The notes below the pieces were generated by a model. That model was not told where the DNA came from. It saw nothing but the letters and a program-made list of their open reading frames with translations, and searched no databases. From positions 1-55,060 of the forward strand of contig LVLI01000061.1 in NCBI GenBank assembly GCA_001687465.1: a DNA stretch of 55,060 nucleotides, in the 5' to 3' direction. Numbering within the stretch: the first letter of the stretch is position 1; every line of letters begins with the position of its first letter. A program made the position numbers and the translations under genes. Source of the DNA: Halocafeteria seosinensis. Lineage: Eukaryota > Sar > Bigyra > Bicosoecida. Below are positions 48,162 through 55,060 of the stretch, in pieces.

Positions 48162-50341
48162 ATGTCCAAGCGAACTCCTCCGGTCCAACAAGGCCCTTCC
48201 GCGGCCGCCAAGAATCCGGTGGGAGCTGCCGGTTATGCCGTGTTGCAACAGAGTGCTGGCCCTGATAATGCATACATGCTTTCCGCCACTGGCGGGGACG
48301 CGAGTGGACTGGGTGTATCAGGCCCAGCGCGAAGTCAGAAACAAACAAGTTCTACGCGCCGAGCACCAATGCACCAAGCAGCCTGCACATTGGATGGACG
48401 AGAATTGAGCCGTATCAAGCAGTTAGCTAACTCGCCTCCACCCAAGGCACAAGCGAAAGACGCGCCGATGGATGCTGCAGCGACAGCGGCGAAAAACGAA
48501 CAAAAACTGAAGGAGGCCATGGGAAACGTGAAAAATGCAACGAAAACAATTGGCCGTGAACGGCAATACCGGCCTCCTCAAGCGGTGTACCGCAAGAAGA
48601 AAATGAAAAAACTGGAGATGCTGGGACACGCCGAAGCCGCCCGCGATGCTGCACGCGAAGAAGGAGAATTATCGCGAGCAGATAGAGAAGAGCAAAAGAG
48701 AATGGAACAGGAGGAGAAAGTTAACCCAGCTCTGAAATATGCTCGTGAGCAGGTAGGTCGCTTTGGTCGACAGAGAATGTTTGGTCGCTATCACTCGCAA
48801 GTGCTACTTGATAACAGGAAATGGAAAAGCTGGAAGAAATACAGAAAATGAATCAACAAATGAATCGTGCGGAAAATATAGAAGTGCGGCAACGCCAGGT
48901 ATGAGTTTGGAAGCACCAATACTACAATACTAGCTGTAAACTGGTGTTTTACCTTGGAATTTCTTCTGACATTAACACAGATCGAAATGAAACAAAAAGA
49001 AAAGGAAAGGCAGAAACAGGAAGATATGGCGTTTTATGAAGCGCAACGAGAAGATCAGTACAGGTTGATTGAAGAAAATGAACGAGAGAAGAAACGCCAA
49101 GAAGAGAAAAAGCGGAAGGCGCGAGAGGAACTGGACAAACAAATTCAAGTAAGAGACCTATACTGTGGCAGATCCCCGTAAGACCCACTGTTTGAAGAAG
49201 AAAAACTCCCGTTATTTCAGGCAAACGAGCATCGGCGAACACTGGAAGAGGAAGAAAAGGAGCTGGAGGGCCAACGCATGCAAGCTCTATGGCAAGAGCA
49301 ACAGCGCAAAGAGCAGGAACAGCGACAGGTAGGTTTTTCACTAAAATTCAGCTTCCCCATGATGCGTTTCCTTAGGGGGTAACCAAGCACTTGGTCTTAC
49401 AGAAACGGATGGAGGAAGGTCGACAGCAAAGGGAGGAACTAAATAAGGCGAATCAGCGATTCCTGGAAATGCGGAAGCAGAAGGAAGAGGAAGATCGTCT
49501 TCGGGACAAAGAAGCATTGAGATGGATGGTGAAAAAAGTATGAGAGACTTTCTTGAAAGCAGTGTGTCCTTCGAGCATTAGTTTTGCATTCTCTGCTACT
49601 TGAATGTTCCCAGGAACAAGAAGCTGCGGAGCAACAGCGGAAAAAAGAAGAGGAAAGAAAAGAGAAGGAGCGAATCCAGAAGAAGATGCTGGAGGAGCAA
49701 GAGCGGATAATGGATACTCGAGCTGAGGAAGATGAGAAGCGTGCCAAGCAGCACCAAGAGCAAAAAATCCTGCAGGAAAGAGCCGAAATGCGTAAGTCGC
49801 TCACTGGGACGACGGTTCTTGTTCAATTTCCACTTTGTTATTACCATGGTTTTATACTTGCAGAAAGAAAGAAGAAAGAACAACACGAGCTGATGAAGCG
49901 CGTTATGGAGGAGCGCGAACGACAAATGCGCACAAAAGAGGCCATGAAAGAGGAAGAAAAAGCCGTGGAAACGGAGCAGCTGCGAGCGTTGAGTCGCGAC
50001 CAGCGAGAAGCCGTAAGTGCAGCACCAGGTTTCATCCAGCAACGAACCCTTGAACGTCACCACGAATTGCTCCCCTTTCCCAGATTGAGAGAGAAGAACG
50101 CGAACAAAGGGCGAAGAAGAAGAGTAACCAAGTTAGCAAGCAGTTCTTGGAGCTCCAAATTGACCAAGAGCGCGAGAGCAAAGCCGAAGAAAACGCGATG
50201 AAATATAAAGAACGCCAGGAAGTCCGCCGCCAAGAGGCAAGAAGACAGCATCTTCTTGAAAAGGCAAAAGAGAAGAAGCTAAAAGCTCTTTCTGATCGTG
50301 GCGTTAGTGAATATTCTCAACGTCTTGCGCACCTCAAATAA
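48162..50341 (+). CDS. Trichohyalin/plectin-homology-like coiled-coil protein, probable axonemal protein, eight exons
   Basis: Exons 48162-48752, 48818-48898, 48981-49148, 49221-49328, 49403-49537, 49614-49791, 49864-50012 and 50084-50341 give 555 residues. After about 100 low-complexity residues the protein is one long Glu/Lys/Arg/Gln helix (from about residue 165 to the end) with repeated ANxxR/MxxQ spacing, ending SEYSQRLAHLK. This matches the TPH-domain style of CFAP45, CFAP53, MNS1 and trichoplein, which line the inside of ciliary doublet microtubules or cap basal bodies. I cannot decide which of these it is by eye. With DNAAF4 in the same window, a ciliary role is the best guess. All exons keep frame and all introns are 65-82 bases. 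Confidence 0.7.
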
Positions 50342-50366
50342 AGAGGACGAAGTCGCATCCATCACC

Positions 50367-51713
50367 TCAACCATCACGTGAGTAGTATCTTCCATGCACG
50401 TTAATCCATGCGCTGTATGTAGAAATCAGACTGGCAATGAGCCCAGATAGCCCCATATAGAAGTTACCCAACTTCCTCTCAGAAGAAATATACCGCAGCA
50501 GCTCCGTGCGACTAAAAGCAATAATCCAATTAGCGCTATTCTGTTGGCCGAGTAAAGATATAGACATGTGCGAATCGCACTGCAAAAAGCGTCTGTGGAA
50601 TCATGGAACGTACCTTTATAAGTGTCATGATGAGCACCCGAACTCGTTCACGCTCTGCCTGGAGCTCCTTGGATAGTTGTTTGTGTTTTTTGCTATTGCT
50701 TCTGTGGCTACTGCTCCGAGAAGATGATTTCCTCTCCACTGAGCTACCAAACGTAACTCGATTGGTGCCACGTCGATTGTATGAGTCCGGCTGCCGGTCT
50801 GATTGACGTCGTCCCGCCGTAGCTGAACTCGTCACGTCATGTGCTTCAAGTATCTTCTCTAGATTTTCTATCTCTATTTCGTATTCTTTTATAGTTTTCA
50901 ACGTTCTTACAAGGTCAACAATGCAAACGAAGATTGCCAAGGATAGCCCGATAGTTCTGCGGGGAACAGTCTCCGTGTCTTAACGTGGACCAGGGAAGTA
51001 TCCCAGATGTGCGCACTTACTGAAACGATGCCGCTTGACGCTTGAGCTGCACTCGACTCGACCTGCTTTGCGCCATCAGACCGGAGTCCATGAGAAATAG
51101 TACAGAATCCAAAACCGAATGGAAAGCTAGAGAACCACTTGATACTGCCATCACCGAGCTTCGCAATGACACGTCTTGCTGCACGGTGCGTTTCCGAAAG
51201 AAGCGAGGGGGAAATTCAGGTTCAGTGTCGGCGAATAAATACAGTTTCTGTTCAGTTCTGAACTAGAACGGCAAAAATTACCTTGTAGATAATGCTTCGT
51301 AGTTTCTGTATATAATTCAACGAAGTCCCCAGACGATAGGTTCGAGTGGCTCGAGCCATGTGGATCGACAACCACCGCATTCTGCATGCCAATGGAATGC
51401 AATGAACTCATGTATTTTCTTAGCTTATTGTAGAATAGCGAAAGGGTTTGTAGAGGTTAAGACAGCGCTAAACGCCCTTGTTGTGGCTCCAGTGGCTTAC
51501 CTCTTTGCAGCCTCCTCATTCTCCAGATTTTCAAAATACGGGACCAGTATCAAGCTAAGGTATTGCAAAGTCTGCAGTACCCAACAAGGGATTTGATAGA
51601 GCATATTTATAGTATCGAAGCGGTCTATTCCAAAAACTACGAACCTGGTTCACAGCATCCCGGCCCTCTAGAGTCCCTAGCACCCGTATAATATCTTCAT
51701 ACGACCACACCAT
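50367..51713 (-). CDS. PEX11: PEX11-family peroxisome proliferation protein, six exons
   Basis: Exons 51645-51713, 51501-51571, 51282-51381, 51021-51178, 50614-50956 and 50367-50540 give 304 residues. Family marks in order: GTLEGRDAVNQTLQYLSLIL (the GRDK-LQY start of PEX11), an amphipathic helix ATRTYRLGTSLNYIQKLR, SVLDSVLFLMDSGLMAQSR, a hydrophobic segment GLSLAIFVCIVDL, and the end GNFYMGLSGLIASLISTYSA. PEX11 proteins curve and elongate peroxisomal membranes before fission. A Ser/Arg-rich disordered insert of about 60 residues (near 170-230) is unusual. The start could also be the Met at 51785 (24 more residues). Between exons 3 and 4 the acceptor is ambiguous: a 103-base intron is used here, and a 34-base one would add 23 residues in frame. 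The gene ends 26 bases from the convergent TPH-like gene. Confidence 0.82.
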
Positions 51714-52998
51714 CGTTTTTTGTTGAAACTCGGAGATAGGCGCATATGCTGAGTCTAACAAAGTGCGTAAAGAAGGGAGGAACACAGTGTATAGACGGAG
51801 TAAAATTTTGTGAAGATGATGCGACCGCTAGTCTAGCCTACTGTCTCAGACTGTCTGTCTAGGCTGCATGCAGCTTGATGCTGTTGCATTGCATAACCGC
51901 AGGGCCTCGATAAGCATGCTGTGAGAAAATGTACGTGTGTGAGTATGGTATATGGCTCGACTTTTGAAGTGAGTGAATAGATACAGGCCAGTGGTATGTG
52001 GGATACAGAACGGTACGTTCGCGTTTCCGCTTCCTAACGAGCTCGTTGGTGGTAGCCCCACTTGTTTGGTGTACAAGCGGGAAGCAATGTGTGGATTAAT
52101 ATGAAACCGTTACAAATGGAGTGTGGAAGTGGGAGTTGGCTGATGGAGCTGAAGAGCACCTTGGCGAAAATTTTCGCCCGCAGGTCCGGAGAATTGCGAA
52201 AATCCCGAATCAAGTTTCTTCGTATGACAAATACCACTCCACGACTTCAGCAATGGCACACACATCGTTCCACATATCCGCATGACCTACTTATGCCAAC
52301 TCTGGAGTCTGTAGCCACGCTCCGTTGAATTGAACTTGGTTTTAGGCCTTTGAAATTTGAAGGTGCAAACTCCTTCCAGAAATCTTCCTGTAGCGTCTAA
52401 CATCCAGCTGCCGGTGGGCACACACACAAATGCGACAGATAGCCCACCCGCCGGTGGGCCATCAGTCACATCTTCGTCGTCGTGTAGCGTACAGTGTAGG
52501 GCGTGGCCCATTAGGTACAACCTTTTTTTTGCGTGCCACCCTGGCAGACAGACACACACACACACACACACACACACCCTGGCAGTGCCACACCCGCCCG
52601 AAACATTTGGCATGCCAGAAGTTTCAGCCGGCAGCAATCGTACTCGTCTTGTGGTTTTCCTTCCTTCTTTATTTTCTTTCCTGCTCCGCTGCCTCTTTGG
52701 GGCTAATTTTAGTAACCAGAGGATGGGTTAGGTCAACCACATCTTCCGGGGTAAATTTAGCACGCTTAGTCACCCCTTCAAGAATGAGCGCAACGTTTAT
52801 TTCTGTACCCGTTTTGCTTGAGTCCGTGAACGCCTCTTCATTGTCGGCTCCGCTGCTGTTCAAAAAAGATGACTTTGCCGAAGCCGACTAGCTGTTAGAC
52901 GACAAATCCGAAGATCCCGCCGATGATTCATTGCTACACGGCGGTGGCTCTGTCTCGGCTGATAAATTGGAGGACTTGGACTCCGATTGATTACCGGT
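51714..52998. other. Gene-poor region with microsatellite and dispersed repeat
   Basis: No gene supported. A (CA)n tract at about 52550-52576 is bracketed by two copies of ccctggcag, and copy B of the dispersed repeat lies at 52420-52475. Frames covering 52287-52891 on both strands are by-products of this simple sequence. Confidence 0.5.
52420..52475. repeat. Dispersed repeat, copy B
   Basis: This copy reads acacacacaaatgcgacagat followed by agcccacc and a GC-rich block, matching 26080-26120 with a few changes. The accompanying CA tract is longer in copy A; here a second CA tract lies 130 bases further on. Confidence 0.6.
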
Positions 52999-53544
52999 AT
53001 CATATATGTATCGCCAAGATAGACTTGTCACTGGCTTCTTCTATCGCATCTTTAGTCACATAGAAGAGCTTACATTGAGCAAGCATTTTCAGTTTCTCAG
53101 GTTTCAGACTGCTTCGTGAGTCTGTGTATCGGGCCGAGGTGGCTGAACAGACGCTCAACTTCGACGCTAGTCGGCTTTTCTTTGAAGAGGTTGAGAGCAA
53201 TTGCGCGTAGAGGACCGCCCTCTCTTTCATCAATTTGTTCCCGCTATGTAAGGGCGTCATACTGCCACCACTTTGCTCATATTTTCCATCCATTTCTGCA
53301 TGACATTGGAAGTCACATCGACAAGCCTTTCGGAGCTGTGGTTGTACTTCGAAATATCGAGGACATCTGAAAGGCGGGGATGTTCACCTATCTTGCCGAT
53401 GGTGTATCCACAGTAAGCTTCTTCGTTTTTCGTCACTCCAACCATCAAGCTGCAAAGTGTATCCTCCATCGCTTTCACGGATATCTGACCACGTTGTACC
53501 TGCCAGATTCTGGCGTGCTCGGTCTGCAAGATTCCCGGGTCCAT
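52999..53544 (-). pseudogene. Decayed hAT-family transposase fragment
   Basis: Minus-strand frames at 53257-53544 and 53000-53293 together resemble the C-terminal part of a hAT transposase: VTSNVMQKWMENMSKVVAV, then in a second frame the dimerisation block with VEVERLFSHLGPIHR, and in a third EKLKMLAQCKLF. The match moves between frames at least twice, so no working protein can be made. No complete DDE catalytic core is visible. Confidence 0.55.
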
Positions 53545-53639
53545 CGTTTCACGTGATATTTATGCGTATGCAGGTCGGAGGTGGGATAAAAACTCTTTCC
53601 TTCTTGAATTGCGGAATACATTGAATGGAATCTTGCAAG

Positions 53640-55055
53640 CAGTGTTGTGATTTATGTGGGGTTCGAGGTGTGGGGTTTTGTGTGGGGTCACCCGAAAATG
53701 TGGATGTACAATGAAATTTTGTGTGGGGTCAACGTCAAAAAATGTGGGGTATGCAACAATTTTCCACAAAATTGTTGCCGAAGCAAGAAAGAAGCCTGTA
53801 ATGCAGCCCATTCAGATTCTTTGGGAGGCTGATATACATATTGACAAACCCCCTGTCGACGGAGACATCTAGTTCGCGACAAAAACGTCCATGGAGGTCG
53901 CCTATGTAACTCGAAGTCCTCTTGTTTCATCGCGATGACATATAAAGCAAGTTCTACAAAAGCTGATGCAGCTGTCTAAGTGTCTACGAGATTCTTAATT
54001 TCCTTCAGTGCTTTATGGGAGTATGTCAGTTGCTGAACATGCCGTCAGAACTTCTCCGAAAGCAGGAAACACTAGTAAACGTAAGGGAAACCCTACAGTG
54101 CTCACAGTGAAGCCGATTATAAGAGGTATCTGCACTTTTCAAAGCATCCGATGTTGTCTTCCTTGTGGGCAGATAGATTAATGATTTGCTGTTTTGCATA
54201 TGCTCGTTATACTGTTTCTCCCATTTTCTCAGATCATAAAAGTATCTGTACCTCGACGTGGAATTGTGTGGTAGGATACTCCAAGTACTCACACTACTCG
54301 CGTCCAAGTCAATAATACATTTTCTAGGTATTTTCTCACCAGTGTAATATAGTTAACACCAATTGCTCCGTGTGTGCACAGTTGACGAGCCGATCATTCG
54401 TCAGTCCACATCTTCCAGGGGAAATTCTGAGTAGGAAACGGGTCCTCGAGGCCTTCATGTTAGCCCACGATGACACATACTGAACTCTTACGCTGTGATT
54501 TGTCTTCACTATCCATGAAAAGCGTTATGGAAGAGTATATGTATCCTGAAATCCGAGAATTGCACCCCGAACGCTTCCAGCGTCGCGTTGTCCACGTGGA
54601 AAATTTCGGCGGTTAGGCCTACATAACTTCACCGTCACTGTGAATAATGACACAAATTCCATACTCATAATAGATTAGGACACTTCCAATATAATGGTGA
54701 TTCCAGAATTTCCATTTTCGTCTTTAAATATTGTATTATCATCGTCTTCTTGTTGAAGGGTACGGTCTGCAGTGGCGACCTCCGCCTCTCCGGTCCCTGC
54801 TATACAAGCAGTCGCTAGCGCAACATGACCAAAAATGGTCCCAAAAGACGTATTTATCTATACTGTAATCTAGAATCCAAGGATATATCATTACAATGCT
54901 TGTAGCACTATATATATGGCTCTACAAGTTGAAATTTGCTGGAGGAAAATTAACGGTCTCTTTTGGAATTGTGTGGGGTCGAAGCTGAAAAATGTGGGGT
55001 TTACCCCACATTTTTGTGTGGGGTCAAAGTGCGGAACACCAAAATCACATCCCTG
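53640..55055. mobile_element. Probable non-autonomous hAT-like element with imperfect terminal inverted repeats
   Basis: The left end at 53640 reads cagtgttgtgattt and the right end, read inwards from 55055, cagggatgtgatttt, the CAGnG...TG style of hAT termini. Just inside both ends several copies of tgtggggt occur (left about 53654-53752, right about 54970-55025), including a near-palindrome at 54991-55015, like subterminal transposase-binding sites. No transposase frame is present inside. The left flank (cttgcaag) does not match the five bases available on the right, so no target-site duplication is confirmed. Confidence 0.5.
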
Positions 55056-55060
55056 CTGAA

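Noticed and set aside
52287-52891. Overlapping frames on both strands around the CA tract
   Set aside because: They are driven by the simple repeat (runs of Thr-His or Val-Cys) and carry no family signal.
1-55060. tRNA, rRNA and spliceosomal RNA genes
   Set aside because: I looked for B-box-like and snRNA-like sequences and saw none that fold or match convincingly; a covariance-model scan would be decisive.

Overview
This is a nuclear DNA window from a eukaryote. I placed about 50 GT-AG introns in twelve genes by joining reading frames; all are short (54 to 119 bases, mostly 62 to 82), and intergenic gaps are often under 120 bases. Gene content points to a free-living single-celled organism that builds motile cilia (DNAAF4, a trichohyalin/plectin-like axonemal coiled-coil protein), has peroxisomes (PEX19, PEX11) and has TORC1 nutrient signalling (a RagC/D GTPase). 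A plant-type purple acid phosphatase and a Zn2Cys6 factor fit an alga, a stramenopile-like protist or a zoosporic lineage, but I cannot name the species or phylum.

Layout. 1-5.5 kb: sparse, with a LYR-motif protein and a sulfotransferase among gene-poor sequence with small repeats. 5.5-14 kb: a diacylglycerol kinase and a 2306-residue coiled-coil protein with a C-terminal PH-like domain, tail to tail. 14.3-26.6 kb: a tandem family of cysteine-rich cell-surface proteins, all on the minus strand, with 9, 6 and 18 copies of a 34-residue repeat, plus a fourth decayed copy. 26.8-33.5 kb: an aldo-keto reductase and a purple acid phosphatase that share a 70-base promoter, then DNAAF4. 33.9-41.9 kb: an Arg-rich disordered protein, a small secreted protein, a disordered 651-residue protein and a DUF268 protein whose coding end overlaps its neighbour antisense. 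42.2-51.8 kb: PEX19 and RagC/D divergent from one promoter, a Zn2Cys6 protein, the TPH-like ciliary protein and PEX11. 51.8-55.06 kb: repeats and a decayed hAT transposon.

The most unusual feature is the surface-protein array. The copies share a signal peptide and an N-terminal domain of about 190 residues, but differ in repeat number and in whether they keep the Ser/Thr-rich stalk, membrane segment and tail. Copy 3 looks like a mosaic of copy 2 (N-terminal half) and copy 1 (C-terminal half), as expected from unequal crossing over or gene conversion. This may be an expandable adhesion or recognition system.

A second pattern is gene structure: the large genes of 3.6-25 kb have no visible introns, while almost every gene from 26.8 to 51.7 kb has one to eight. 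Exon boundaries were checked by reading-frame arithmetic and family similarity judged by eye; no alignment, search or transcript data were available.
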